From: Stutzerimonas stutzeri
GTDB lineage: Bacteria; Pseudomonadota; Gammaproteobacteria; Pseudomonadales; Pseudomonadaceae
Direction of reading: 5' to 3'
NCBI RefSeq assembly: GCF_024448895.1
Contig: NZ_JAMOIC010000005.1
Location: 248,001-312,000, forward strand
DNA: 64,000 nucleotides
In this document: in pieces, positions 17,970-27,543 of the stretch
How positions within the stretch are numbered: the first letter of the stretch is position 1
Layout: each line of letters starts with the position of its first letter
Notes under the pieces: model-generated
The model's database searches: none
The model's input: the letters and a program-made list of their open reading frames with translations, nothing else
What the model was told of the DNA's origin: nothing
Program-made: the position numbers and the translations under genes

Positions 17970-18629
17970 TCAGCCTTCTGGCTGCTCGCTCGTGTCCTCA
18001 CCGTTGCCGTCGCCGATCATCCCCAGCAATTGCGCCAGGACCAGCTGTGCTTCTTCGACGCCCTGGCGTTTCGGGGCAGAGAACAACTGAACACTGACGC
18101 TATCACCCCAGCCTTTACGGATATCGCGCTGGATCGCCAAAAGCGCATTCTTCGCCGCGCCAAAGGCCAGCTTGTCCGACTTTGTCAGCAGGATGTGCAG
18201 CGGCATTTCGCTAGCGTTGGACCAGTCGAGCATCATCCGGTCGAACTCGGTCAGCGGATGACGAATGTCCATCATCAGAAATACGCCTGCGAGGCTTTCC
18301 CGGCTGCTTAGGTAGGCTTCCAGGTGGCGTTGCCAATGTTGCTTCAGCGGGATCGGAACCTTCGCGTAGCCATATCCGGGCAGGTCGACCAGCCGATGGT
18401 TGTCATCCAGGCGAAAGAAGTTGAGCAGTTGGGTACGGCCCGGGGTTTTCGAGGTGCGGGCGAGGCTGGCGTGCGTCAGGGTGTTCATCGCGCTGGATTT
18501 GCCCGCATTCGACCGGCCGGCAAACGCGACTTCGAGTCCCTCGTCTGCCGGGCATTGATCGACCTTGGCGGCGCTGGTCATGAAGGTGGCTTGCTGGCAG
18601 AGGCCGAGAATCGGGTTTTTGGGGAGCAT
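17970..18629 (-). CDS. engB: Ribosome biogenesis GTP-binding protein EngB (YihA/YsxC)
   Basis: Essential small GTPase that assists assembly of the 50S ribosomal subunit. The 219-residue protein has the G1 loop [10 protein letters not shown] (about 34-43), G3 as [10 protein letters not shown], and G4 as LLTKSDKL, all in family order. [10 protein letters not shown] in switch I is characteristic. The acidic C-terminal tail [14 protein letters not shown] is an ordinary extension. It is transcribed alone, convergent with gcvP and divergent from cytochrome c4. Confidence 0.96.
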   Translation of the reverse strand: MLPKNPILGLCQQATFMTSAAKVDQCPADEGLEVAFAGRSNAGKSSAMNTLTHASLARTSKTPGRTQLLNFFRLDDNHRLVDLPGYGYAKVPIPLKQHWQRHLEAYLSSRESLAGVFLMMDIRHPLTEFDRMMLDWSNASEMPLHILLTKSDKLAFGAAKNALLAIQRDIRKGWGDSVSVQLFSAPKRQGVEEAQLVLAQLLGMIGDGNGEDTSEQPEG

Positions 18630-18668
18630 GGGCTTTCCGGTGAGTGCGCGGGGTGCGGCAATGGTTCA

Positions 18669-18697
18669 TTTCCGTTTCAGTAGCGCCAGTATATAAT
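18669..18697 (+). promoter_or_regulatory. Possible promoter for cytochrome c4
   Basis: A perfect TATAAT (18692-18697) lies 17 bp after a weak -35 (TTTCCG). It would give a leader of about 185 nt before the cytochrome gene. The -10 is convincing. The long leader is unexplained. Confidence 0.4.
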
Positions 18698-18891
18698 GCC
18701 GCAGATTTTGTGTGCGCTTTGGTCTTCAACGAGCCCCCTGCAACGGATTCAATGGCTGCCCTGGCGGTCGATTGCACCGTTCGTACGGCAGGCCCAAAGC
18801 CGCCATCTAACGAGCAATCTCATGGCCTGAACGGGCATGGATGCCGAATAAGAGATTCCTTTTAAACCCTTAGCCGTAGTTGGATGAGCTG

Positions 18892-19524
18892 ATGAACAAA
18901 GTACTCGTGAGTCTGCTGTTGACCCTTGGCATCACCGGTATCGCCCACGCGGCTGGAAACGCCGAAGCCGGTCAGGAAAAGGTTGCAGTCTGTGGCGCTT
19001 GCCACGGTGCCGACGGCAACAGTGCCGCACCAAACTTCCCCAAGCTGGCAGGTCAAGGCGAGAGCTATCTGTTCAAGCAGCTTCAGGACATCAAGGCCGG
19101 CAGCAAGCCGGGCGCACCGGAAGGTGAAGGCCGCAAGGTGCTGGAAATGACCGGCATGCTCGATCCCTACAGCGATCAGGACCTGGCCGACATCGCAGCC
19201 TACTTCGCCAGTCAAAAGCTAACCATCGGCATGGCTGACCCGGCGCTGGTCGCGCAGGGTGAAAAGTTGTTCCGCGGCGGCAAGGTTGAAGATGGAATGC
19301 CAGCGTGCACTGGCTGCCATGCACCGAACGGCGTCGGCAACGAGCTGGCAGGCTTCCCGCATCTTGGAGGCCAGCATGCCGCTTACACGGCGAAGCAGCT
19401 GACCGACTTCCGTGAAGGCAACCGCACCAATGACGGTGACACGATGATCATGCGCACCATTGCGTCCAAGCTGAGCAACAAGGACATCGAAGCCCTGTCG
19501 AGCTACATCCAGGGCCTGCACTGA
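18892..19524 (+). CDS. Di-haem cytochrome c4
   Basis: A 210-residue periplasmic electron carrier with two class-I cytochrome domains, probably feeding cytochrome oxidases (cbb3 type in pseudomonads). The signal peptide ends in AHA (about residue 20), leaving a mature protein of about 190 residues. The haem sites are CGACH and CTGCH, with methionine ligands in the TGMLDPYSD and DTMIMRTI segments. The sequence is strikingly close to the P. stutzeri cytochrome c4 of known structure as I remember it. The ATG at 18892 is preferred over an in-frame TTG twelve bases earlier. Confidence 0.96.
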   Translation: MNKVLVSLLLTLGITGIAHAAGNAEAGQEKVAVCGACHGADGNSAAPNFPKLAGQGESYLFKQLQDIKAGSKPGAPEGEGRKVLEMTGMLDPYSDQDLADIAAYFASQKLTIGMADPALVAQGEKLFRGGKVEDGMPACTGCHAPNGVGNELAGFPHLGGQHAAYTAKQLTDFREGNRTNDGDTMIMRTIASKLSNKDIEALSSYIQGLH

Positions 19525-19545
19525 TCGCCTGAGCGATCAGCCTGC

Positions 19546-19584
19546 AAAGGGCGTTCATGGCGTGAGCCTGAACGCCCTTTTTTT
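19546..19584 (+). terminator. Intrinsic terminator after cytochrome c4
   Basis: A perfect 12-bp stem, AAAGGGCGTTCA (19546-19557) with TGAACGCCCTTT (19569-19580), followed by T7. A smaller stem (GATCGC/GCGATC, 19523-19538) lies just before it. Confidence 0.95.
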
Positions 19585-19707
19585 ATTTCTGGCCTCGCTA
19601 TAATGATTGTCAAGATATTGAAAAGCGTCGGAAAGCGCTGGCGAGCAGACATTATTTGTTGCAGCCTGTGGCGATAACGCTCAGCCGTACCTTACAAGGG
19701 AGTCACC

Positions 19708-20337
19708 ATGCGTAAACTCGTTCTTAGCGCCGTCCTCGCTACCGCCAGTCTGTTCGGCATGGCAGCTCACGCGGCTGAATTTCAGGCGGGCAAAGAGTAT
19801 GTCGAGCTCAAGAATCCGGTCCCGGTAGCCGAGCCGGAGAAGATCGAGGTGGTGGAGCTGTTCTGGTATGGCTGCCCGCACTGCTACCAGTTCGAACCGA
19901 TCATCAATCCCTGGGTAAAGGAATTGCCGGATGACGTCGATTTCAAGCGCGTACCGGCCATGTTCGGCGGTGCCTGGAATGTTCATGGGCAGATGTTCCT
20001 TGCCCTTGAGTCCATGAACGTCGAGCAGGATGTCCATGACGCTGTGTTCAATGCCTATCACCGCGACGGCAACAAGCTGGAGACGCCGGAAAAGATGGCC
20101 GAGCTGGTGGAAGGCCATGGCGTTGATAAGGCGGCATTTCTTAAAGCCTATAACTCGTTTGGGGTGAAAAGCCGCGCCGAGCAGGCAAAGAAGCTGGGAA
20201 TGGCCTATCAGATCACCGGCGTGCCGGTGATGGTAGTCAACGGCAAATATCGCTTTGATATCGGTTCGGCGGGCGGTCCGGAGCGAGCGATTGAAGTTGC
20301 GGATTTCCTGATCGAAAAAGAACGCGCCGCCCGGTAA
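19708..20337 (+). CDS. dsbA: Thiol:disulfide interchange protein DsbA
   Basis: Periplasmic oxidant that introduces disulfide bonds into exported proteins and is reoxidised by DsbB. The 209-residue precursor has a signal peptide (about 1-22, ending AAHAAE). The active site is CPHC in VELFWYGCPHCYQFEP, and the cis-proline loop is ITGVPVMVVNGKYRF. AAGGGAG precedes the ATG. An EEP-family gene follows 6 bp after the stop, so the two are co-transcribed, as in P. aeruginosa to my recollection. Confidence 0.96.
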   Translation: MRKLVLSAVLATASLFGMAAHAAEFQAGKEYVELKNPVPVAEPEKIEVVELFWYGCPHCYQFEPIINPWVKELPDDVDFKRVPAMFGGAWNVHGQMFLALESMNVEQDVHDAVFNAYHRDGNKLETPEKMAELVEGHGVDKAAFLKAYNSFGVKSRAEQAKKLGMAYQITGVPVMVVNGKYRFDIGSAGGPERAIEVADFLIEKERAAR

Positions 20338-20343
20338 GCGCGG

Positions 20344-21210
20344 ATGCTTCGCCGCTGGAGTTCTCCGCGCCTGGCTGGCCCCAGGCAAACGCGGGTCAAT
20401 CCTCAATGCCTGGACGCCAGCGGCCTGCCGTGCAATGGCCGGCTGCGCCTGCTCAGCTTCAATATCCAGGTCGGCATCAGTACGGAGCGCTACCACCACT
20501 ATCTGACCCGTAGCTGGCAGCACTTGCTACCGCATACCGGGCGAGCCGGAAATCTGCAGCGAATCGGCGAGCTGCTTGGCAACTATGATCTGGTGGCATT
20601 GCAGGAAGCCGATGGCGGCAGCATGCGCTCCGGCTACGTCAATCAAGTCGAACACCTTGCCCAGCTGGGAGCATTTCCTTACTGGTATCAGCAGCTGAAT
20701 CGTAACCTCGGCCGCTTCGCTCAGCACAGCAACGGCGTGCTGAGCAGGCTGGAGCCGCACGGGCTGGAGGATCACCCGCTGCCTGGCCCATCCGGACGCG
20801 GAGCAATTCTGTTGCGTTTCGGCGAGGGCGAGGATGCGCTCGTGGTTGTGGTGATGCACCTGGCACTGGGTGGCGGTGCGCGTACGCGTCAGCTGGCGTA
20901 TATCCGCGAGCTGATCGGTGGCTACCGGCACCAGATCCTGATGGGTGATATGAACACCCATGCCAGTGATCTGTTGGAACATTCGCCACTACGCGATCTC
21001 GGTTTGCAGGCACCTCAGATCGAAGCAACTTTCCCCAGCTGGCGTCCGCAGCGCTGTCTGGACCATATTCTGCTGAGCCCAAGTCTTACCCTCGAACGCG
21101 TCGATGTGTTGGGCCAAGCCAGCTCGGATCACCTGCCGGTTGCCGTGGAGATCCGCTTGCCCGATGCGCTGCATGGCAGTGCATTGCCTGTACCTATGGA
21201 TGGGACGTGA
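20344..21210 (+). CDS. Endonuclease/exonuclease/phosphatase (EEP) family protein
   Basis: A 288-residue metal-dependent phosphoesterase of the DNase I-like EEP superfamily. Visible motifs include LRLLSFNIQVG (Asn metal ligand), DLVALQEADGG (catalytic Glu), VVVVMHLALGGGARTRQLAYI, LMGDMNTHASDLL (Asp-x-Asn pair) and the terminal SSDHLPVAVEI (catalytic Asp-His). All key residues are present, so it should be active, but the substrate (nucleic acid, lipid or sugar phosphate) cannot be inferred. It lies between dsbA and the diguanylate cyclase, overlapping the latter's start by one base. Confidence 0.87.
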   Translation: MLRRWSSPRLAGPRQTRVNPQCLDASGLPCNGRLRLLSFNIQVGISTERYHHYLTRSWQHLLPHTGRAGNLQRIGELLGNYDLVALQEADGGSMRSGYVNQVEHLAQLGAFPYWYQQLNRNLGRFAQHSNGVLSRLEPHGLEDHPLPGPSGRGAILLRFGEGEDALVVVVMHLALGGGARTRQLAYIRELIGGYRHQILMGDMNTHASDLLEHSPLRDLGLQAPQIEATFPSWRPQRCLDHILLSPSLTLERVDVLGQASSDHLPVAVEIRLPDALHGSALPVPMDGT

Positions 21211-23039
21211 TGAGCGACGACGCACAACGCTGGAAAGAGAAGTATCTCCTCTCACTGGAGCAGCAGGAGCAGCTTGAAGGCCGCTGGAATACCCGCCTGG
21301 ACCTGCTTCGCCGCAGCTTGGTGCGCAGCAGCTTTGCGGTCGACGGGGCAGATCCGGCCGTCGAGCAGTGCATGCGTGAATTGCGTGATGTGCTGCGTGA
21401 TGAAGTACAGGATGACCGCCTGGGTGCGCTGGTACCGCGGCTCGAGCGAGCGGTTTTGGATACCGAACGTAGCAAGCAGGAACGGCTTCAGCGACTGACA
21501 GAGGCGCTTGATCGTCTGGCGTCGCAGCTGCTCGACCTACCATTGCCCAACGAGATTCGCAAACCACTCAAGAAATTTACCCGCGGGCTCGGTGAGAGAG
21601 CCGCCCAGTCGCGTGAGCTGCCAGGACTGTTGAGTGAGCTTGGGGACTTTCAGAGTCAGGCACTTTCTGCCCAGCAGGCGGGCGGCTCGAACTCGGTTGG
21701 CTTGCTGGGCCGGCTGTTCGGCCATCGCGAGCGTACCGCCGAGGCTGTGCCGGGTTCGGAGGTGGAGGTACAGCCTTCCCGGGCCATTGCGGACGAAGCG
21801 CCTGAAGCCTCGGAATCGATAGCCGCGCTTGAAATGCTTGAGGAGGCCGCTCCCGCTTCAATCCAGCCGGCGCCGCCGCTTGTTTCCTCCGATGCCGTCT
21901 CATTGGAGCCTGTAACAGAAAAGTCGCAGTCGCTGGCCCCGTCTGAAACCTCTGCGACGGATCCGTATCAGTTGCCGCCGTCGCCCGAGCAGGCATACAG
22001 CGCCATTGCCGAGCGAGTCGAATCAACGCTGTTCGGGCTGCTCGATGATTTGCAACTGCCCGAGCATCAGCAGCCTCAGGTACAGGCGCTGCGTGACCGA
22101 ATCGAGCGCGGGCTGAACTGGTACGAACTTGTGCCCGTGCTGGATGACCTGGCTCAGCTGATGGTTGCCGTCGCGGATCAGGGGCAGCGCGAGTTCGAGA
22201 GCTACCTGAAGCTGCTCAATGAACGCCTGGCGACCATGCAGGACAGCCTCAGCGCGGCCCGTGAAGGGCACGTCCAGAGCCAGGAGTCAGCCCAGGCGCT
22301 GGATGAAGAGCTTCGCCAGCAGGTGGGTGGTTTGCAGGACAGCATGCTCGGGGCCAAGGATCTGCCAAGCCTTAAACAGGCAGTTCAAGTACGCCTCGAC
22401 GGGCTGCTGGAGACCGTTGACGCCTACCAGCGTCAGCGCGGTGAGCAAGAGCAACAGTTGAGCGAGCGCCTCAGTACGCTGGTCGAGCGCGTCGCCAGCC
22501 TGGAGCATGCCGCGACCGGGATGCGCGAGCACCTTGAAGAACAGCGGCAGAAGGCATTGCAGGACCCGCTTACCGGCCTGCCAAACCGCGCGGCCTGGGA
22601 CGAGCGGCTGGAGTTGGAAGTGGCGCGTCAACAGCGTTACGGCGGTCAGCTGCTGCTGGCTGTACTCGATGTCGACCACTTCAAGCGTATCAATGACAGT
22701 TTCGGACACCTGGCCGGTGACCGGGTGCTGAAGATCATCGCCAACGAGTTGCGCAGACGGCTGCGCAAGACTGATTTCATAGCTCGTTTCGGCGGCGAAG
22801 AGTTCGCGCTGCTGCTGCCTGAAACCCCTGTTGATGCGGGCCTGAAGGTGCTTGACGGTCTACGCTCGGGTATTCAGGAGTGCCCGTTTCACTTCAAGGG
22901 TGCGCGAATCGAGGTCACGCTATCGGGTGGACTTGCCAACTTCGCTGTGAAGGACGTCGCCGAAAACGTGTTCGAGCGTGCCGACCAGGCGCTCTACCGA
23001 GCCAAGGGCGCGGGTCGCAATCGGATAGAGATGGGCTGA
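21210..23039 (+). CDS. dgcH: Diguanylate cyclase with long coiled-coil N-terminus (DgcH-like)
   Basis: Makes cyclic di-GMP from two GTP. The 609-residue soluble protein has a long helical N-terminal region (about 1-430) containing a Ser/Pro/Ala/Glu-rich low-complexity stretch (about 180-255) and predicted coiled coils up to the GGDEF domain. The catalytic site is RFGGEEFALLLPE near residue 530. An RxxD inhibitory site (RKTD) lies five residues before it, so product feedback is expected. There is no membrane segment or recognisable sensor. The gene order dsbA-EEP-dgcH-ampDh2-kinB-algB matches P. aeruginosa from memory. The ATG at 21210 overlaps the previous stop. Confidence 0.9.
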   Translation: MSDDAQRWKEKYLLSLEQQEQLEGRWNTRLDLLRRSLVRSSFAVDGADPAVEQCMRELRDVLRDEVQDDRLGALVPRLERAVLDTERSKQERLQRLTEALDRLASQLLDLPLPNEIRKPLKKFTRGLGERAAQSRELPGLLSELGDFQSQALSAQQAGGSNSVGLLGRLFGHRERTAEAVPGSEVEVQPSRAIADEAPEASESIAALEMLEEAAPASIQPAPPLVSSDAVSLEPVTEKSQSLAPSETSATDPYQLPPSPEQAYSAIAERVESTLFGLLDDLQLPEHQQPQVQALRDRIERGLNWYELVPVLDDLAQLMVAVADQGQREFESYLKLLNERLATMQDSLSAAREGHVQSQESAQALDEELRQQVGGLQDSMLGAKDLPSLKQAVQVRLDGLLETVDAYQRQRGEQEQQLSERLSTLVERVASLEHAATGMREHLEEQRQKALQDPLTGLPNRAAWDERLELEVARQQRYGGQLLLAVLDVDHFKRINDSFGHLAGDRVLKIIANELRRRLRKTDFIARFGGEEFALLLPETPVDAGLKVLDGLRSGIQECPFHFKGARIEVTLSGGLANFAVKDVAENVFERADQALYRAKGAGRNRIEMG

Positions 23040-23183
23040 CCAGACGCTCTGGGAGCTCGCTGGTCGCCTCGCTATAATCCGCACCCTACATCTGCGCCGC
23101 GATCTAGACGTGGCCGTCCGGGCGTCTCGCCCGAATCACCTGCGCAAAGTCTGCGTCATCTTGCTGTCGACCAGAGGTGCCTA

Positions 23184-23960
23184 ATGAAAGCCCTGATTTC
23201 CGCCGCAATCCTGTTGTTGCTTGCTGGTTGTTCCAGCGGTCCGCGTATCGATACCAGCTATACGTCGCTTGGTCAGGACAGCCGCGCCCAGTTCATCGTC
23301 ATCCACTACACGTCCAGTGACTTGCAGCGGTCGCTCGACATTCTCAAGGGCAGCGATGTCAGCAGCCACTACCTGATCGGAGAGTCGCCGGCGACCATTT
23401 ACCGGCTGGTCGATGAGAATCGTCGGGCCTGGCACGCTGGCGAAAGCCAATGGAACGGCCGCACCTGGCTCAATTCCAGCTCCATCGGTATCGAGCTGGT
23501 CAACCGCGGCTATGTCGAAGGTGCGCAAGGGCGTCTCTGGTATCCCTACTCCGATGAGCAGATCGATGCACTTATCGTGCTGCTTAAAGACATCATGCAG
23601 CGTAACGGCTTGAAGCCGGGCGCCATCATCGGCCATAGCGACATCGCTCCGCAGCGCAAAGTCGATCCGGGCCCTCTGTTTCCCTGGAAGCGGCTGGCCG
23701 ACGCTGGCCTGATGCCCTGGCCTGACGCCGCGACAGTGGCTCGCCAGCAAAGCGTGTTCGCGGCGGCCATGCCGGATGTCGCCTGGTTCCAGTCGCAACT
23801 GGCCCGTCAGGGCTACAAGGTTCCAGAGCACGGTTACCTGGATCTGGAAACCCGCAATGTTATCGCTGCATTCCAGATGAAATACCGGCCTGGACGATTC
23901 GATGGTGAGCCGGATGCCGAAACGGCGGCGATGCTAGCGGTGCTCAATGCTGCGAGCTGA
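23184..23960 (+). CDS. ampDh2: N-acetylmuramoyl-L-alanine amidase, lipoprotein (AmpDh2-like)
   Basis: A 258-residue zinc amidase of the amidase_2 (PGRP-like) family that cleaves the bond between MurNAc and the stem peptide. The N-terminus is a lipoprotein signal with lipobox LAGC (Cys16), so it should be membrane-anchored in the periplasm. Zinc ligands are His in FIVIHYTSS and His in IIGHSDIAPQRKVDPGPLFPW, with the Lys and Asp of that loop completing the site. A C-terminal peptidoglycan-binding fold (about 190-255) carries YLDLETRNVIAAFQMKYRP. Neighbouring genes support the AmpDh2 assignment over AmpDh3. Confidence 0.9.
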   Translation: MKALISAAILLLLAGCSSGPRIDTSYTSLGQDSRAQFIVIHYTSSDLQRSLDILKGSDVSSHYLIGESPATIYRLVDENRRAWHAGESQWNGRTWLNSSSIGIELVNRGYVEGAQGRLWYPYSDEQIDALIVLLKDIMQRNGLKPGAIIGHSDIAPQRKVDPGPLFPWKRLADAGLMPWPDAATVARQQSVFAAAMPDVAWFQSQLARQGYKVPEHGYLDLETRNVIAAFQMKYRPGRFDGEPDAETAAMLAVLNAAS

Positions 23961-23969
23961 GGTTTCGCC

Positions 23970-24377
23970 TCAGCGACGGGGTGTGCACGCGATCAGCCGG
24001 GAGTCGGCCAGGGCTGCGGTGCGGTGGACCGTTGCGGCCTGATATTCCGCGTCGGCCAGCATTGCCAGAAAGGCCTCTGGAGAGGGGTAGCGCACCAAAA
24101 GCACTTCGTCCCAGCTTTCCTGTTCAGGCGCAATCAGCGCCGCGCGCGCCTGAGCCATGCTCTCAACAGCGCCACCGGCTGCCTGAACCTTCTGCAACGC
24201 AGTCCGGCTGTACCGTGCATAGGCTTCTTTGCCCGAGCACGCCGTGTGGCCGCATTCGGCTGGGTAGGCCGCATCAGCGTTGAAGCGCAACAGGTTGAGC
24301 ATGATGATCGGCTCGCCGGCGGGCATCTGCTCGGCGAACCTTTTCAATTGATCGGCGCTGGGGTTGAGGCTGGGCAT
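23970..24377 (-). CDS. DUF1330-type dimeric alpha/beta-barrel protein
   Basis: A 135-residue small protein with a ferredoxin-like alpha/beta fold typical of DUF1330: GEPIIMLNLLRFNADA near the N-terminus, AYARYSRTALQKVQAAGG in the middle, and SWDEVLLVRYPSPEAFLAMLADAEYQAATVHRTAALADS at the C-terminus. The biochemical role is unknown. AAGGAG sits just before the ATG at 24377, and earlier in-frame codons overlap kinB without a ribosome site. It is transcribed in the same direction as kinB and 35 bp behind it, so may be the last gene of an algB-kinB transcript. Confidence 0.83.
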   Translation of the reverse strand: MPSLNPSADQLKRFAEQMPAGEPIIMLNLLRFNADAAYPAECGHTACSGKEAYARYSRTALQKVQAAGGAVESMAQARAALIAPEQESWDEVLLVRYPSPEAFLAMLADAEYQAATVHRTAALADSRLIACTPRR

Positions 24378-24412
24378 GGAGGCTCCTTGTTGTTCTTCCA
24401 GCCCTGCCTGGC

Positions 24413-26200
24413 TCAGATCGGCAGGGCGATATAGAAGATGGTGCCGTGGCCGATCCGTGAATGCACGCCGATCCGACCACCATGCAGCTGAGCGATTTCC
24501 TTGCATAAGGCCAGGCCCAGTCCGGCGCCCCCGCGACGGCGGCCGATCTGCACGAAGGGCTCGAATATCCTGGCCTGCTGGCTGTAAGGAATGCCTTCCC
24601 CATTGTCTTCGACGCTAAGAATGACCCGCTCGCCGTGATGTCGCGCGAGCAAGCGGATTTCGCCGCCATCCGGGGTATGCCGGAGCGCATTGCTGAGCAA
24701 ATTATCCAGCACTCGTTCCATTTGTTGCCGGTCCAGCAGCAGGTTCGGCAGCGGCGTCTGCAGTTCCAGCTTGATGTCGATATCGTTCTGCAGCGCAGCC
24801 GCCTGAAAGCGCTGCCTGGCTTGTTCGAGCAGCTGCGACGGGTCGCAAGGCTCGCGCTCCAGCTTCTGTTGGCCACTCTGGTATCGAGAGAAATTCAGCA
24901 GGTCGTTGATCAGGGTGACCAGTCGCTGCATCTCTTCATGGACGGTGCTGAACAGGTCCGCCTCGCGGCTGTTGTCGGGGTATTTCGTGCGCTCACGTAG
25001 CAGGCTGAATGCCATCTGCATTCCGGTGACCGGAGTGCGCAATTCGTGGGAGGCGCGCAGGACGAATTCATTACGTACGCGCTCGAAGGTGCGCTGATCG
25101 GTGACGTCGTGAAGCACCATTACCGCGCCGCTGATACGGCCGTCGTGATGATTGACCGGGCTCATCCGCCATGAGAGCAATCGACGTTCGCCGTCGGCTT
25201 CGATGACCAGATCTTCCGGCGGCGCCGACAGCGACTTGTCGTCCAGAACCTGCTGGGCCGCTTCGTCCAGCTCCGGATAGCCGAGGGCCTGGCCCAGTGT
25301 GGAGCCAAGGTGCTCGGTTTCCCACGCCAGTTGGCGCTGCGCGACGGGGTTCGCATGCTCCAGGCGGCCCTGTCGGTCAACGATCAGCAGGCCATCATCA
25401 ATGCTGTCGAGCAACGCCTGCAGACGTTGCTGACCATCTACCAGTGCCTCGACATTGGTTTGCTTGAAGTCATGCAGCGCCTGCGCCATCAGGCCGAAGC
25501 GTCGTATCAGCGAGGACAGCTCGGCAATGGGTGATGTCGGCAGATCGATGTTGAAATCGCCGCGTCCGATCTGATCAGCGACGCTGGAGAGCTGCTCGAT
25601 CGGGTCGCCGAAGCGCCGGGCAAAGCTATGTGCGGTGACAAAGCCGATCAGCAACACTGCAATCCCGGTGAGGCCGAGCAGTCCCGCCAGTAGCTGCGCC
25701 CGTTCACGACTACGGATCTCGGTATCGCGGATCTGGTCGTAGGCGCTCTGCTGCATCTCGACCATTAGCTCGCGCACGCGGCTGAAGGATTGACCGAGCG
25801 GGTTGTCTTCGAGCAGCGTGTTATTGGCGGTTGAGGGTGTTCCCAGCTCGCTTAGAAAGTTCGCGTAGGCCTCGGCAATTACCTGGTACGCGTCCCGGTC
25901 AGCCGGACGCGGCGCCTGCGCCAGCCCACGAGAAAGCGCTGCCTGGAAAGCGTCGCGATTCTGGTTGAAAGCGGCAACGTCACCCTGGTCTTGAACGAGT
26001 AACAACAGGTGATTATTGAGTGCGTGCCGCAGCTGTTGGTTGACTTCGATGACGCCGAAGTTGTCGCGGATGAGTTTTTCCTGGCTCTTGGCCATCTGTA
26101 CCACGCTGACCAGCGCCAGTAACAGACCGAGAAGCGCGACGGTCATCAGCGCCGAGAAGCCTAGAAAAAGGCGGGTTCTCAGCTTCATTTGCAGTTTCAT
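24413..26200 (-). CDS. kinB: Sensor histidine kinase KinB
   Basis: Inner-membrane kinase/phosphatase partner of AlgB in alginate, virulence and stress control. The 595-residue protein has membrane segments at about 10-33 and 168-192 around a helical periplasmic sensor, then HAMP (about 193-245), PAS (about 255-360, with GLLIVDRQGRLEHANPVAQRQL), HisKA with SHELRTPVTGM, and HATPase with DNLLSNALRHTPDGGE and GGAGLGLALCKE. All catalytic boxes are intact. It overlaps the algB stop by 4 bp (ATGA), the usual operon arrangement. Confidence 0.95.
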   Translation of the reverse strand: MKLQMKLRTRLFLGFSALMTVALLGLLLALVSVVQMAKSQEKLIRDNFGVIEVNQQLRHALNNHLLLLVQDQGDVAAFNQNRDAFQAALSRGLAQAPRPADRDAYQVIAEAYANFLSELGTPSTANNTLLEDNPLGQSFSRVRELMVEMQQSAYDQIRDTEIRSRERAQLLAGLLGLTGIAVLLIGFVTAHSFARRFGDPIEQLSSVADQIGRGDFNIDLPTSPIAELSSLIRRFGLMAQALHDFKQTNVEALVDGQQRLQALLDSIDDGLLIVDRQGRLEHANPVAQRQLAWETEHLGSTLGQALGYPELDEAAQQVLDDKSLSAPPEDLVIEADGERRLLSWRMSPVNHHDGRISGAVMVLHDVTDQRTFERVRNEFVLRASHELRTPVTGMQMAFSLLRERTKYPDNSREADLFSTVHEEMQRLVTLINDLLNFSRYQSGQQKLEREPCDPSQLLEQARQRFQAAALQNDIDIKLELQTPLPNLLLDRQQMERVLDNLLSNALRHTPDGGEIRLLARHHGERVILSVEDNGEGIPYSQQARIFEPFVQIGRRRGGAGLGLALCKEIAQLHGGRIGVHSRIGHGTIFYIALPI

Positions 26201-27543
26201 AGGCCGTATTGCTTACGTTTCCGATAGAGCGTCGAGGCGTCAATGCCGAGGATTCGGGCGGCCTGCTCAAGGGTGTCGCTGGTGCTCAAGACGCCGGAAA
26301 TATGCACTTTTTCCAACTCTTCCAGACTTAGCGCCTCACCGATACGCGGGGCGTTGCTGATGCTGTGATCGGCCAGTCCCAGGTGAGTAACCTCGATCAT
26401 CGGTTGCGGACAGATGATGCTGGCGCGTTCCACAACGTTGCGCAGCTCACGCACGTTGCCAGGCCAGCGGTAGGCTTTGAGCGCTGCGATGGCGTTATCA
26501 CTGAACCCGCGCGCAGGGCGACCATAGCTTTTAACGAAGAAAGCCAGGAATCGCTCGGCCAGGGTCAGTACATCTTCCGGCCGCTCGCGCATGGGGGGCA
26601 GGTTGAGGGTGATGACGTTCAGGCGATAGAGCAGGTCTTCGCGGAATTTTCCTTCGCGGACCATTTCCTCAAGGTTCAGGTTGGTCGCCGCAAGGATGCG
26701 CACATCCGCCCGGCGCGTGACCGGGTCACCGACGCGCTCGTATTCCTTGTCCTGAATGAAGCGCAGCAGCTTTGGCTGCAATGCCATGGGAAAGTCGCCG
26801 ATCTCGTCGAGAAACAGCGTACCGCCATCAGCCTGGTTAACGCGCCCCAGGGTGCTTTCGGTGGCCCCGGTGAAGGCACCACGGTTGTGCCCGAAGAGCT
26901 CGCTTTCCATCAGGTCTGCCGACAGCGAAGGACAGTTGATGGTGATGAACGCCTTCTTCGCGCGACGGCTCCAGTTGTGGATGGCGCGTGATAGTTCGCC
27001 CTTACCCGTTCCCGATTCGCCGAGGATCAGGATATTGGCATCGGTATCGGCTACCTGCCGTGCAGTCTCGAGCACGTTCATCATGGCCGGACTATGGGAG
27101 CCGAGGGCATCGCTGCGCTTCTGCACTTCGCCTTCCAATGCTTCCAGTCGGGCGGCCATCTGGCGCACTTCCAGTTGCTTGGCGGCCGACAGGCGCAATT
27201 GCTCGGGGCTGCATGGCTTGACCAGATAATCCGCCGCACCGGCCTGCATTGCATCCACCGCTGTATCCACGGCCGAGTGAGCCGTGACGATCACGACGCG
27301 CATCCAGGGCGCCAGGACGCGCATCTGTTGCAACACGTCGAGCCCATTGTCCTCACCGAGGCGCAAGTCGAGGAAACACAGATCGAATACCTGGCGTTGC
27401 AGGATCGCTTCGGCCTGCGAGGCGCTGGCCGCAGTGACCACCGTATAGCCACGGTCCTCCAGGCAGTAGCGGAAGGTACGCAGGATCGCGGCCTCGTCAT
27501 CTACCAGGAGAATGCGGCCACCGGCGTCGGTCGTTTGATCCAT
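26197..27543 (-). CDS. algB: NtrC-family response regulator AlgB
   Basis: A 448-residue sigma-54-type activator. The receiver domain (about 10-120) has the phosphoacceptor in LCFLDLRLGEDNGLD. The AAA+ domain (about 145-375) has Walker A GESGTGKGELS, the GAFTGA loop that touches sigma-54, and GGTLFLDEIGDFP. The C-terminal Fis-type helix-turn-helix is LEQAARILGIDASTLYRKRKQYG. In P. aeruginosa AlgB activates alginate genes together with KinB. The ATG at 27543 gives the family N-terminus MDQTTDAGGRILLVDDE. Two sigma-54 promoter matches lie just upstream on the other strand. Confidence 0.96.
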   Translation of the reverse strand: MDQTTDAGGRILLVDDEAAILRTFRYCLEDRGYTVVTAASASQAEAILQRQVFDLCFLDLRLGEDNGLDVLQQMRVLAPWMRVVIVTAHSAVDTAVDAMQAGAADYLVKPCSPEQLRLSAAKQLEVRQMAARLEALEGEVQKRSDALGSHSPAMMNVLETARQVADTDANILILGESGTGKGELSRAIHNWSRRAKKAFITINCPSLSADLMESELFGHNRGAFTGATESTLGRVNQADGGTLFLDEIGDFPMALQPKLLRFIQDKEYERVGDPVTRRADVRILAATNLNLEEMVREGKFREDLLYRLNVITLNLPPMRERPEDVLTLAERFLAFFVKSYGRPARGFSDNAIAALKAYRWPGNVRELRNVVERASIICPQPMIEVTHLGLADHSISNAPRIGEALSLEELEKVHISGVLSTSDTLEQAARILGIDASTLYRKRKQYGL